Shown in pieces: positions 33,420 to 41,179 of a stretch of DNA of 64,000 nt (the stretch's first letter is position 1; each line of letters begins with the position of its first letter). Origin of the DNA: Symbioplanes lichenis (lineage in GTDB: Bacteria; Actinomycetota; Actinomycetes; Mycobacteriales; Micromonosporaceae). The notes under the pieces are model-generated. The model had not been told where the DNA came from. It worked only from the letters and a program-made list of their open reading frames with translations, and ran no database searches. The stretch spans positions 1 to 64,000 of the forward strand of contig NZ_JAUZQD010000013.1 in NCBI RefSeq assembly GCF_030709675.1. Reading direction: 5' to 3'. Both the position numbers and the translations under genes were made by a program.

Positions 33420-34477
33420 CACGCCACCCTTCGTACGACGGAGGAGTTGAGCATTCCGGCGAAGCGCCACGCGACGAAGCCGGCGGCCGCGCCGAGAGTC
33501 AGCCCGGCGAGCGCATCGGCGAGCAGGGCGCCGGGGGCGGTCACCGGGCCGTTGCCGACCAGGGGCACCTGGAGGTCGAGGCTGACGGCCGTGATCAAGC
33601 CACCGGCCGCCCCGGCCAGTGGGGCTGCCCAGCGCCGAGCGCCGATCAGGACACCGGCGACGGCCAGCGCGGCGACCAGCAGGAACATCGGGACGACGCT
33701 CGGCATCTCCGGCGGCAGGCCCTCGAGGCCGTCGCGCAACGGCAGGCGGCTGCTCTCGGCGTAGGCGTGCGAGGCCCAGGGTGCCCAGAACCACAGGATG
33801 ATCTGCAGGACACCGAGGACGCCCGCGGCCACCACCGCGAAGAGCGGCCGGACCACCCCGGCGGCGAGCACCAGGCTCAGCGTGCAGCAGAAGGCAGCCA
33901 GGGCGACACCGGCGTTGAACGGCAGCGGGGCGTCCTCGAGCGCGTCGAACATCAGCGGGCTGAAGGTGATCAGAATCGGCAGGGCGAGGGCGAGCCCGAT
34001 CCGGCCCCAGCGCCGGGCGTGGGCGTGTCCGAAGACGATGATCGAGCCGACCATCGTGACGGTGATCGAGCTGAAGAGCGCCATGTGCGGCGGGGAGCCG
34101 AGCGTGGCGTCGAAGCCGTAGACGGTGTGCCACCACAGGTCCATGAGCCCGTAGAGCAGGAACATCGCGGCGCCGGCCCCGGCGATCAGGTATCCCAGCG
34201 GGGCGTCGAAGCCCAGCACGCGTACGGTGCGGCCGCCCTCCCCGGGATCGACGGCGCGACCGGCGCGCTGGGCGGCGGTGGCGCGCAGCACCATCGTCAG
34301 CGCGGCCACGCCGGCGATGGCACTGCCCGCGTAGAGCATCAGGTGCGACAGGGTGAAGAACGTGTCGGGACCGACGTCGACGTGCCACTGCACGTCCCAG
34401 ACGATGCCGAAGAGCGACGTCGTCGTGCCCAGGAGCACGGCCGACGCGCCGAGCACGCCGGCGGATGGACGGGGCAT
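33419..34477 (-). CDS. polytopic membrane protein of the same operon
   Basis: A 352-residue protein with about nine hydrophobic helices. Conserved-looking polar positions inside or near the membrane include VQWHVDVGPDTFFTLSHLML, LMDLWWHTVYGFDATLGSPP and HMALFSSITV, i.e. several His, Trp and Asp residues that could line a metal or heme site. No transporter family signature is evident. It starts at the ATG 34477 after TGAAGGGA, 11 bases after the upstream gene, and overlaps the downstream gene. Function unknown; a membrane partner of the Met/His-rich exported protein is the best inference. Confidence 0.72.
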   Translation of the reverse strand: MPRPSAGVLGASAVLLGTTTSLFGIVWDVQWHVDVGPDTFFTLSHLMLYAGSAIAGVAALTMVLRATAAQRAGRAVDPGEGGRTVRVLGFDAPLGYLIAGAGAAMFLLYGLMDLWWHTVYGFDATLGSPPHMALFSSITVTMVGSIIVFGHAHARRWGRIGLALALPILITFSPLMFDALEDAPLPFNAGVALAAFCCTLSLVLAAGVVRPLFAVVAAGVLGVLQIILWFWAPWASHAYAESSRLPLRDGLEGLPPEMPSVVPMFLLVAALAVAGVLIGARRWAAPLAGAAGGLITAVSLDLQVPLVGNGPVTAPGALLADALAGLTLGAAAGFVAWRFAGMLNSSVVRRVA

Positions 34478-34488
34478 GGTGGTTCCCT

Positions 34489-36231
34489 TCAATCGGTGAC
34501 GGTGATCGGGACAGTCACGGTTTCGGTGCCGGGTGCGCTGATGCGCAGCTGCCAGCCGCCCGCGGCCATCAGCGGGACGCCGGGCAGCAGGAACCGGCCG
34601 CCGCCCTGTGGCACGCCGGTGAGCACCGGCGACGCGTGGCCCATCGTGGGCAGCACGGCTTGGGCCTGCAGGGACGAGTGGCCCGGGGCGGTCACGATGA
34701 GGTCCCGCAGGCCGACCCGGGCGGAGTCCGGCGTGACCTCGACAGGGCGTTCGACCAGTGGGGCCGGGCTTGCCGGCCGGACGTCGACGGCCAGCGGCAC
34801 GGTGACGATCCGGTAGTCCTTCTCGGCCTGCAGCCACATCAGGTAGCGCCCGGGCAGCGGAAACGCGAAGGTGAAGCCGATCCCGGGCCCGTAGGCGGCG
34901 ACCGTCTCGTCCGGCAGTGTCAGCCCGAGCGCGCCCGGCATCGGGACCATCCCCGCGTGATCCATCCCGGTCATGCCGGGCATGGGGAACATCACGCTGC
35001 CGTCGTCCATGGCGTGCGCGTGCATCCACACCGGAGCGCCGGGCGCGCCGCTCTCGCTTAGCGGACCGACCACCACGAGGTGGCCGAGCATGCCGAGCCA
35101 GGGCTGCAGGTCGGCCTCATCGCCGATGCGCGCTCGCAGCGTCACGGGACTGGCCGCCACGGGGTCGGCCATCGCCAGCTGGACGCCGACGCCGTCGATG
35201 GCGGCGCTTCCGCGTACAGGCAGGGGGTCAAGGGTTGGGGCTTTGGATCCTGTCGCGGTGAAGCCGCCGAGCGCGCGTAGCATCTGCACCCCGCCGCCGC
35301 GCCGGGCCACCTCGGCGGTCACCGCGTAGCGGCCGGGGTTGTCCGGCGTGATCGTCAGCTGGAAGCGGCCGGGCGCGGTGCGGATCGGATGCGCGTGCCA
35401 CAGGCGCCCCGACGGCGACACGACCATGAGGTGCAGGAACGCGCTGTCGTGCACCACCATGTCGTCGGCCGGCAGCCCGGTCGCGGCGTCCGACAGTTCA
35501 AGATCCACCTCCGCCCGTACGCCCACAGCGAGGCGTTCCTGCCGCACGGTCAGCATCAGCGGGGGCCGCGAGAAGTCCTGAACCCGGGGCAGGCGCGCAT
35601 AGGGATCGGTGGCGTTGGCGACCGTGGGATCCAGATCGTCCCCGGCCCTCGGCGGCGCCGGCAGTGACGCCGACAGCAACGCGGCCACGACAGCGACCGC
35701 GACGCCTCCGACCGCGGCGCCGCCCGGCACCACAGCCCACCAGGTGTGCCGGGCCGTCAGCGCCACGACCAGTGCCACCGCCAGGAAGACGCCGGCCGTG
35801 ACGAATCCGCCGTAGACGGTTCGCTCGATCGGGCTCAGGGCGACGGCGTGCACCACGAACGGGATGCGGGCCACTTGGTGCCCGTCGTCGAGGGCCAGCT
35901 CCCAGGGGCCCGGCCCGTCGACGTGCAGGGCGGCGCTGACCGGGCCGGGCGCGGCGGGCAAGGTGAGTGTGGCCGTGCTGTCGCCGCCCCCGGCGACCGG
36001 TGTGGCGCGCAGGCGCAGCTGCCCGGCCGGCTCGCCGGCGTGCGTGATCACGTCGACGTGCAGCGGGCCGGGCACGCTGGTCACCCGGCGCAGCGTCACG
36101 GTGAGCTCCCGGTCGCCCAGGCTCTGCGCCACCGTCACGTCGGCGCCGGCTGTCGCCCCGTCGGCGTACGCGGGGGTGGCGGCGCCCAGCACCACCACCA
36201 GAGCGGCGAGGAGGAGCCGGATCAATCTCAT
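34489..36231 (-). CDS. large exported Met/His-rich protein
   Basis: A 580-residue exported protein. Signal at residues 1-26 (LIRLLLAALVVVLGAATPAYA); a first extracellular beta domain to about 150; two closely spaced membrane helices at about 135-158 and 163-190 (FVTAGVFLAVALVVAL, VVPGGAAVGGVAVAVVAALLS); then a long second extracellular part with several beta-sandwich repeats. Residues about 400-435 hold an unusual metal-ligand stretch: VWMHAHAMDDGS, VMFPMPGMTGMDHAGMVPMP. Such clusters bind copper(I) or similar soft metals in known proteins. ATG at 36231 chosen over an upstream TTG. First gene of a tight three-gene operon. Confidence 0.75.
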   Translation of the reverse strand: MRLIRLLLAALVVVLGAATPAYADGATAGADVTVAQSLGDRELTVTLRRVTSVPGPLHVDVITHAGEPAGQLRLRATPVAGGGDSTATLTLPAAPGPVSAALHVDGPGPWELALDDGHQVARIPFVVHAVALSPIERTVYGGFVTAGVFLAVALVVALTARHTWWAVVPGGAAVGGVAVAVVAALLSASLPAPPRAGDDLDPTVANATDPYARLPRVQDFSRPPLMLTVRQERLAVGVRAEVDLELSDAATGLPADDMVVHDSAFLHLMVVSPSGRLWHAHPIRTAPGRFQLTITPDNPGRYAVTAEVARRGGGVQMLRALGGFTATGSKAPTLDPLPVRGSAAIDGVGVQLAMADPVAASPVTLRARIGDEADLQPWLGMLGHLVVVGPLSESGAPGAPVWMHAHAMDDGSVMFPMPGMTGMDHAGMVPMPGALGLTLPDETVAAYGPGIGFTFAFPLPGRYLMWLQAEKDYRIVTVPLAVDVRPASPAPLVERPVEVTPDSARVGLRDLIVTAPGHSSLQAQAVLPTMGHASPVLTGVPQGGGRFLLPGVPLMAAGGWQLRISAPGTETVTVPITVTD

Positions 36232-36424
36232 GCCCGGCAAGGTAGAAATCGGGCCTCGCCGCTGTCGTCACTCCCGCGAGGGATGCGCCGTAGCTCCCTC
36301 GAGCGATCCGACGCCGTCACCCGTTGCCGCCGGTCCGGCTGCCCCACCCGTCGACGCGTGCGCCGTGCCCAGCAGGCTCACCCGGGCCTTGTGCACCGGG
36401 CTGGTCATCGCGCCGTGATGCCGC

Positions 36425-37318
36425 TCAGCGGGCCTTCCGGCCGGGGAACCCACGTGTGGCCGGTCGGCGGCCGGCGCGACCGGTCACCGCCCGCGTCGGT
36501 ACGTTCTCCCTCGCCGGCGCGTTCTCCCGCGTCGGCGCGGTCTGCCTCGCCGGGCCGGGCCGGTAGCCTCGGGCCGCCTGGGCGACCTGCTCGTCGGCGT
36601 CGCGGGTGAGCGCCTCCCGAATCTCCGGCGGGGTGCGATCGGAGGTGGCCAGCGCGAGGCGCACCTCGGCCGAGCGGTCCTCCAGCAGCGCGCGCAGGTC
36701 GGGCTCGTCGAGCTCGACCGCGCGCACCAGCGTGGCCCGCACCTCGGGCGCGTAGTCGGTGGCGAGGCGATGCCGCTGCTCGGGGCTGGTCCACTCGTTG
36801 CGGGCGAGGCCCTTGCGCACGCGTACGGTGCGGTCCTCCAGCAGCGCCTCGATGATCTCGGGGTGGGCCGTGCGGGCCGCCAGCCGCTCGCGCACCTCCG
36901 GCGAGGCGTCGCTGACCAGCTCCGTGGCGTAATCGGCTTCCAGGGAAGGCAGCTCGGCGAGCAGGCCACGCAGCTCCTTGTCCTGGGCCTTGAGCATCAC
37001 GCCGCGAACGCGGTTGTCGCAGGCCGGGTTCGTGGCGACCGCCCAGCGCACGTGCCGGTCGGTATCACCCAGCAGCCGCAACAGCGTGCCCTGCGAGGCG
37101 TCCGGGTTGCGCGCGACGGCCTGCCGGACCTCCCGGTTCCGGTCGCGCGCGAGCGCCCGCAGCACCTGCGCCGACGCCCCGGACCGGGCGGCCAGCGCGG
37201 CCCGCACCTCGGCCGACGGGTCGGTGACCAGGTCGAAGAGCGTCTCGTGCGGGGTCCTGCGAGCGCGCGCGAGGGCGACCCGCTGCTCGATACTGCCGGT
37301 CACGCTCTGAGCTGCCAT
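36425..37318 (-). CDS. leucine-rich-repeat-variant (LRV/HEAT-like) protein
   Basis: A 297-residue solenoid of about nine repeats of 24-27 residues with the pattern DPSAEVRAALAARSGASAQ, DRNREVRQAVARNPDASQG, DRHVRWAVATNPACD and so on, the LRV pattern of paired helices. The last 40 residues are basic, repetitive and disordered (PTRENAPARENVPTRAVTGR). LRV proteins are soluble and mediate protein contacts; an iron-sulfur N-terminal cluster known in some members is not seen here. Start ATG 37318. No operon partner: hairpins lie just upstream. Confidence 0.82.
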   Translation of the reverse strand: MAAQSVTGSIEQRVALARARRTPHETLFDLVTDPSAEVRAALAARSGASAQVLRALARDRNREVRQAVARNPDASQGTLLRLLGDTDRHVRWAVATNPACDNRVRGVMLKAQDKELRGLLAELPSLEADYATELVSDASPEVRERLAARTAHPEIIEALLEDRTVRVRKGLARNEWTSPEQRHRLATDYAPEVRATLVRAVELDEPDLRALLEDRSAEVRLALATSDRTPPEIREALTRDADEQVAQAARGYRPGPARQTAPTRENAPARENVPTRAVTGRAGRRPATRGFPGRKAR

Positions 37319-37338
37319 GGCGAGAAGTCTCCCACGGA

Positions 37339-37378
37339 CCGTGACGGCCCCTCCCGGCGCCGGGAGGGGCCGTCACGG
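37339..37378. terminator. 40-bp perfect palindrome
   Basis: Bases 37339-37378 are a perfect inverted repeat with no loop (arm CCGTGACGGCCCCTCCCGGC). It lies between the hydrolase stop and the LRV gene start on the same strand, so it can end transcription from the hydrolase and would also sit in the LRV 5' region. Confidence 0.7.
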
Positions 37379-37420
37379 CGGGCGGGGTCGTCACTGCCGG
37401 TGGGGCCCCTCCCGGAATGG

Positions 37421-37457
37421 GCGGGGAGCGGCCACCATGCCGGCGGCCGCTCCCCGC
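37421..37457 (-). terminator. hairpin after the EF-hand hydrolase gene
   Basis: A perfect 13-base stem (37421-37433 with 37445-37457, arm GCGGGGAGCGGCC) with an 11-base loop begins 10 bases after the hydrolase stop at 37468 on the minus strand. With the palindrome at 37339-37378 it forms a double terminator. Confidence 0.75.
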
Positions 37458-37467
37458 GTCGGTGCGG

Positions 37468-38694
37468 TCAGCGGTGGGCCTTGAGCCAGCCCTCGATCTC
37501 GGTGACGACCCGCTGGTCCGGCTCGGCGAAGGCCGGCTGGTACTTCGTGGTGATGTTCATGGTGTGGGCCATCCCCGGGTAGATGACGAGCTTGTGGTCC
37601 TTGTTGCCGGCCGCGGCGAGGGCGGCGTCGGCGACGATGGCGGCGCGGGCCGGGGTCTGGATGTCGTTCTCGCCGTTGAGCAGCAGCGCGGGGCCCCGGA
37701 ACTTCGGCAGGGCCTGGGACACGGTCGGGAAGCGGGCGATGTCCTTCGCGTAGCTGATCGTGTAGTCGTCGAGGTCCGGCAGGTCCGGGTAGGCGTCGAT
37801 GTGCGTGATGGCGCGCAGCACCGGCCCGGCCTCGGCGTCGATCGCGATGCGCCCGTCGGAGTTGCGATCGGTGGCGGCGCGCACCTTTCGGCCGTCGAGC
37901 AGCACCGGGCGGAACTGCGCGGCCACCTCCTTCGGCTGCCCGAGCAGGCCGTGCGTCGCCTCACTGGCCGTCAGCTGCCCGTCACCGTTCACGTCGAACT
38001 CGTCGTGCAGCTGCACCAGCAGCCGGCCGTAGATCTGGAACGTCAGCAGCTCCTCGATCGGCAGGCCGACGACGCCCATCTCGATCACGCCGGCGGGCTT
38101 CGGGATGCCGAACGCCCGCGGATCGGCGGCGAGATTGGCGGCCACGTTGGTGCCCTCGCTGTGCCCGAGCAGGAAGATCTTCGACGGGTCGACACGGGCG
38201 TCGGCGGCCCCGAAGCGCACGGCCGCGGCGGCGTCCTGCTGAATCCGCGCGTACGGATTCTTGGGCAGCAGTTGCGCCGGATCGGTGCTCTCCACCGGGC
38301 CGATGCCGGTCACCCCGCGCTTGTTGAAGCGCAGCGTGGCGAACCCTTGCCGGCTGGCGGCCTGCGCGAGCGGGACGAACGTGGACCCCGCGCCGCCGGG
38401 CAGCGTCTGGTCCATGTCGTTGTGCCCGCTGCCGTGCAGGAAGACGACCAGCGGCAGCCGCCCCCGGGCGCTGCTCGGATAGGTCAGCTCGGCGTCGGTG
38501 ACCCAGCCCCGGCCGAAGTCGATGCGCACCGGCTCGCGGGTGATGCCCGCCCAGCCGGACTGCGCGGCGGCCGCGGCCGCCGGGGCGCCGCCCTCCTGGA
38601 ACGTGCCGGCGTGGGCGACTCCGACGCCCGCGGCGAGGACGGCGGCGGTCGCGAGCGCGGTCGTCGCGGTGCGGAACTTCTTCGTCTTGGTCAT
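37468..38694 (-). CDS. secreted alpha/beta hydrolase with two EF-hand-like loops
   Basis: A 408-residue exported serine hydrolase. Signal at residues 1-30 (TATTALATAAVLAAGVGVAHA). The fold shows the oxyanion LVVFLHGSGHNDMDQ, the nucleophile elbow FLLGHSEGTNVAANLA, the acid region LLLNGENDIQTPA and the His in YPGMAHTMN, a complete triad like dienelactone-hydrolase/peptidase S9 lipases. Inserted between strands is a helical segment carrying DVNGDGQLTASE and DRNSDGRIAIDAE, each matching the calcium-binding DxNxDGxIxxxE loop of EF-hands. The insertion probably forms a calcium-stabilised cap. ATG at 38694 is used; an 18-base palindrome lies 58 bases upstream. Substrate unknown. Confidence 0.8.
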   Translation of the reverse strand: MTKTKKFRTATTALATAAVLAAGVGVAHAGTFQEGGAPAAAAAAQSGWAGITREPVRIDFGRGWVTDAELTYPSSARGRLPLVVFLHGSGHNDMDQTLPGGAGSTFVPLAQAASRQGFATLRFNKRGVTGIGPVESTDPAQLLPKNPYARIQQDAAAAVRFGAADARVDPSKIFLLGHSEGTNVAANLAADPRAFGIPKPAGVIEMGVVGLPIEELLTFQIYGRLLVQLHDEFDVNGDGQLTASEATHGLLGQPKEVAAQFRPVLLDGRKVRAATDRNSDGRIAIDAEAGPVLRAITHIDAYPDLPDLDDYTISYAKDIARFPTVSQALPKFRGPALLLNGENDIQTPARAAIVADAALAAAGNKDHKLVIYPGMAHTMNITTKYQPAFAEPDQRVVTEIEGWLKAHR

Positions 38695-38751
38695 GCCGGA
38701 AACGCTATGGCGCGGGCCGCTCATGATCGATCCCGCCAGCGGCACTCTTCA

Positions 38752-38769
38752 GGTACAGCTAGCTGTACC
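38752..38769. promoter_or_regulatory. 18-bp perfect palindrome upstream of the hydrolase
   Basis: GGTACAGCTAGCTGTACC is a perfect 18-base palindrome 58-75 bases upstream of the hydrolase ATG, at promoter distance. It is a strong candidate operator for an unidentified dimeric repressor; the adjacent TetR gene ends just upstream but has its own different site. Confidence 0.6.
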
Positions 38770-38826
38770 GCCTGTCCCGCCCCGGCTGGACCTCACCTCG
38801 GCGACTCCATGATCGGCAGGACAGAT

Positions 38827-39429
38827 CTAACCTGCGGCGGGCCGGCGCTGGCCGTGGATGCGGACCAGGCCCTCGATGCCGCGCAGGAAGGTGTCGGCCA
38901 CCAGGGCGGGGTCGTGTAGGCAGCCGGCGGCCATGGCGCCGTCGCGGAGCATGACGAAGTGGCGGGCGGCGTCGGCGGAGGTGTCCTCGGCGACCTGGGC
39001 CATCAGGGTCGTCAGCGTGTCGAGGAACCACTGGCGGTGGGCGATGATCTGCTGGTGGACGGGGTGGCCGGGGTCGGGGAACTCCGCGGCGGCGTTGAGG
39101 AAGGCGCAGCCTCGGAAGCCCGGCGACTGGATGTTCGCGGCGATGGCGTCGGCGATGGCCAGCAGTGAGTCGGCCGCTGTGGCGTGGGCCGCGATGGCCG
39201 CGGTGAAGGCGACGCGCTCCATCTGGTGCACTTCCTGCAGGTACGTGACGACGAGGTCGTCCTTGCTCGGGAAGTGCCGGTAGAACGTGGCCCGGGTCAC
39301 CTTGGCCTCGGCGATGATCCGGTCGACGCCGATGGCGTGGATGCCGTCGGCGTAGAAGATCTGGGTCGCGGTGGTGAGGAGCCGTTGCCGGGCCTCGGAG
39401 GGCCTGGTCTCGGAGGCGGCGCGGGTCAT
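38827..39429 (-). CDS. TetR family repressor (first of two paralogs)
   Basis: A 200-residue regulator with helix-turn-helix at about residues 24-60 (GIHAIGVDRIIAEAKVTRAT, FYRHFPSKDDLVVTYL) and a C-terminal domain containing SPGFRGCAFLNAAAEFPDPG and VMLRDGAMAAGCLHD. The same landmarks occur in the TetR gene at 45188-45799 (SPGFRGCAFLNAVAEYPDPA, VMIRDGAMAAGCLFD), so the two are paralogs. Both carry an AGAACGTTCGGTCT operator upstream of their own starts; this one is at 39445-39464. It is divergent from the DUF1684 gene. Confidence 0.9.
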   Translation of the reverse strand: MTRAASETRPSEARQRLLTTATQIFYADGIHAIGVDRIIAEAKVTRATFYRHFPSKDDLVVTYLQEVHQMERVAFTAAIAAHATAADSLLAIADAIAANIQSPGFRGCAFLNAAAEFPDPGHPVHQQIIAHRQWFLDTLTTLMAQVAEDTSADAARHFVMLRDGAMAAGCLHDPALVADTFLRGIEGLVRIHGQRRPAAG

Positions 39430-39444
39430 GCGCCCATCCTAGCG

Positions 39445-39464
39445 GGCAGAACGTTCGGTCTGCC
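39445..39464. promoter_or_regulatory. TetR operator, copy 1 of 6
   Basis: The palindrome GGCAGAACGTTCGGTCTGCC, with core AGAACGTTCGGTCT at 39448-39461, starts 16 bases upstream of the TetR ATG at 39429. It matches five further sites at 42071, 42124, 44136, 44189 and 45818. Confidence 0.8.
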
Positions 39465-39538
39465 AGTGCTGACCGTCACGCCCGGCCGCCGCCCGCGTGT
39501 GGAACGGCGCCGGTCCCCAAGCCGTTCCTCCGGCCGGC

Positions 39539-39552
39539 TGAGTCGTGACTCA
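39539..39552. promoter_or_regulatory. TGAGTCGTGACTCA palindrome before DUF1684 gene
   Basis: A perfect inverted repeat (TGAGTC, two-base centre, GACTCA) 38 bases upstream of the DUF1684 ATG. It could be an operator for that gene; no regulator is assigned. Confidence 0.4.
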
Positions 39553-39589
39553 CGGGGCGGCTGCGTCCGCTCCGCCATAGGTTGGGGAC

Positions 39590-40177
39590 ATGAACGCCCT
39601 GGAGCTGACCGACTACCGTGCCGCCGTCGCCAAAATGTACCTGGCCGACACCGATCTGAAGGAGTTCCGAGCCCAGCGCGACGACCTCTTCGCCACGCAC
39701 CCGCAGTCGGCCATCCCGTCCTCCGAGCGGGCCGCCTTCACCGGCCTGCGCTACCTGCCGCCCAACGACGACGCGATCGTCGAGGCGACGCTGCGCCCGG
39801 CCGACGGCGAGATCGACATCGACACCGGCGGCGCGGACGGTGTGGTCCACTACCGGCGCGCCGGCATCCTCGAGACCCCGCTCGGGGAGCTCTCCCTCTG
39901 GTGGATCGCCGCCTACGGCGGAGGGCTCTTCCTCCCCGTCCGCGACGGTCTCTGCGGCCACGGCGCCTACGGCGGCGGTCGCTATCTCACCGACACCGTC
40001 AAGGGCACGTTCGGCCGGGGCCTGCGGATCCTCTCCGACACGCGGGTGCGGCTCGACTTCAACTATCTCTACAACCCGTCCTGCGCCTACGACGACGCCT
40101 GGCAGTGCCCCCTGGCCCCGCCGGAGAACCGCCTCGACGCCACCATCGAGGCGGGCGAGCTCGTCTATCACGACTGA
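39590..40177 (+). CDS. DUF1684 family protein
   Basis: A 195-residue protein that fits DUF1684: DYRAAVAKMYLADTDLKEFR, a THPQSAIPSSERAAFTGLRY segment, the acidic strand block, SLWWIAAYGGGLFLPVRDG, YGGGRYLTDTVKG and FNYLYNPSCAYDDAWQCPLA near the end. The function of the family is unknown. There is no signal peptide, so it is cytoplasmic. The ATG at 39590 is preceded by GGTTGGGG. Confidence 0.85.
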   Translation: MNALELTDYRAAVAKMYLADTDLKEFRAQRDDLFATHPQSAIPSSERAAFTGLRYLPPNDDAIVEATLRPADGEIDIDTGGADGVVHYRRAGILETPLGELSLWWIAAYGGGLFLPVRDGLCGHGAYGGGRYLTDTVKGTFGRGLRILSDTRVRLDFNYLYNPSCAYDDAWQCPLAPPENRLDATIEAGELVYHD

Positions 40178-40257
40178 CGGCAACCGGCCCCGCCGCCCGG
40201 AAAGGCGCGACCGCGGCGGCAGATGCCCGGCGCCCGCTTGTTCACCGTCCGGCTCGA

Positions 40258-41094
40258 TCACTGCGGCGTGTCGGTGGAGCGGGACAGCTTCTCCCAGTTG
40301 TCGATGTCCCGGTCGACGGCTTCCCGGCCGGCTCGGACGGCCTTGAGGGCGTCCGAGCCGAGAACGAGGTGGCTCGGCGGTTCCGGGACGTCGAGGATGT
40401 GCAGGACGGCGGCGGCCCCGCGGACGGGGTCGCCGAGCTGGCGGCCGCTGACCTCCTGGCGGGCCTGGCGGATGGGGTCGAACAGCTCGTCGTAATCGGC
40501 GATGGTGCGCGGGGCCCGGGCCATCGAGCGGCCGGCCCAGTCGGTGCGGAACGATCCGGGCGCGATCGCGGTGACATGGATGCCGAAGCCGCTGACCTCC
40601 TTGGCCAGGGACGCGAGGAGGCCCTCCAGAGCGAACTTGCTGCCGCAGTAACCCGAGACCCCGGCGAAGCCGGCGAGGCCCCCCATCGAGGTGACGGCCA
40701 GGATATGCCCGCGGCGGCGTTCGCGCAGGTACGGCAGGACGGCCTGGATGGTGGCGGCCGCGCCGAAGACGTTGACGTCGAACTGGGCGCGCAGGGCGGC
40801 GAGCGGCGTCTCCTCGAAGGTGCCCTCCAAGCCGTACCCGGCGTTGGCGATCAGCACGTCGATCGGGCCGACGGTCCGCTCGGCGTCGGCCACCGTGGCG
40901 AACACGGCGGTGTCGTCGGTGACGTCGAGGACGCGGGCGTGGGCGCGCCCGGGCCGCACGGCGGTGAAGGCCTCGGCGTCGGACTCCTTGCGGACGGTGC
41001 CCACGACGGTGTGGCCGGCCTCGAGCGCGGCGACCGCGAAGGCGCGGCCGAGGCCGGTGCTGACTCCGGTGATCAGAAAGGTCTTGTCGGTCAT
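40258..41094 (-). CDS. SDR oxidoreductase
   Basis: A 278-residue classical SDR: TFLITGVSTGLGRAFAVAAL, LDVTDDTAV, LIANAGYGLEGT, the catalytic Ser in AVTSMGGLAG and YCGSKFALEGL with active-site Tyr/Lys, then AIAPGSFRTDWAGRSM. The long C-terminus (DPVRGAAAVLHILDVPEPPS, then HLVLGSDAL) is typical of this NADP-dependent subgroup. Start ATG 41094. It is transcribed divergently from the XRE-type regulator at 41180, which probably controls it. Confidence 0.9.
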   Translation of the reverse strand: MTDKTFLITGVSTGLGRAFAVAALEAGHTVVGTVRKESDAEAFTAVRPGRAHARVLDVTDDTAVFATVADAERTVGPIDVLIANAGYGLEGTFEETPLAALRAQFDVNVFGAAATIQAVLPYLRERRRGHILAVTSMGGLAGFAGVSGYCGSKFALEGLLASLAKEVSGFGIHVTAIAPGSFRTDWAGRSMARAPRTIADYDELFDPIRQARQEVSGRQLGDPVRGAAAVLHILDVPEPPSHLVLGSDALKAVRAGREAVDRDIDNWEKLSRSTDTPQ

Positions 41095-41179
41095 GGCTCG
41101 ATCCTGCGAGCCGCCGCCGGCCGCAACCAGGACGAGCTGTACCCAGGCTGACGGCCGGGCCCCGGCCTAGCCTGGAACG

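Noticed and set aside
36268..36408. A 46-codon minus-strand frame starting at 36408
   Set aside because: No ribosome site and no recognisable sequence; the region between the Met/His operon and the LRV gene looks non-coding.
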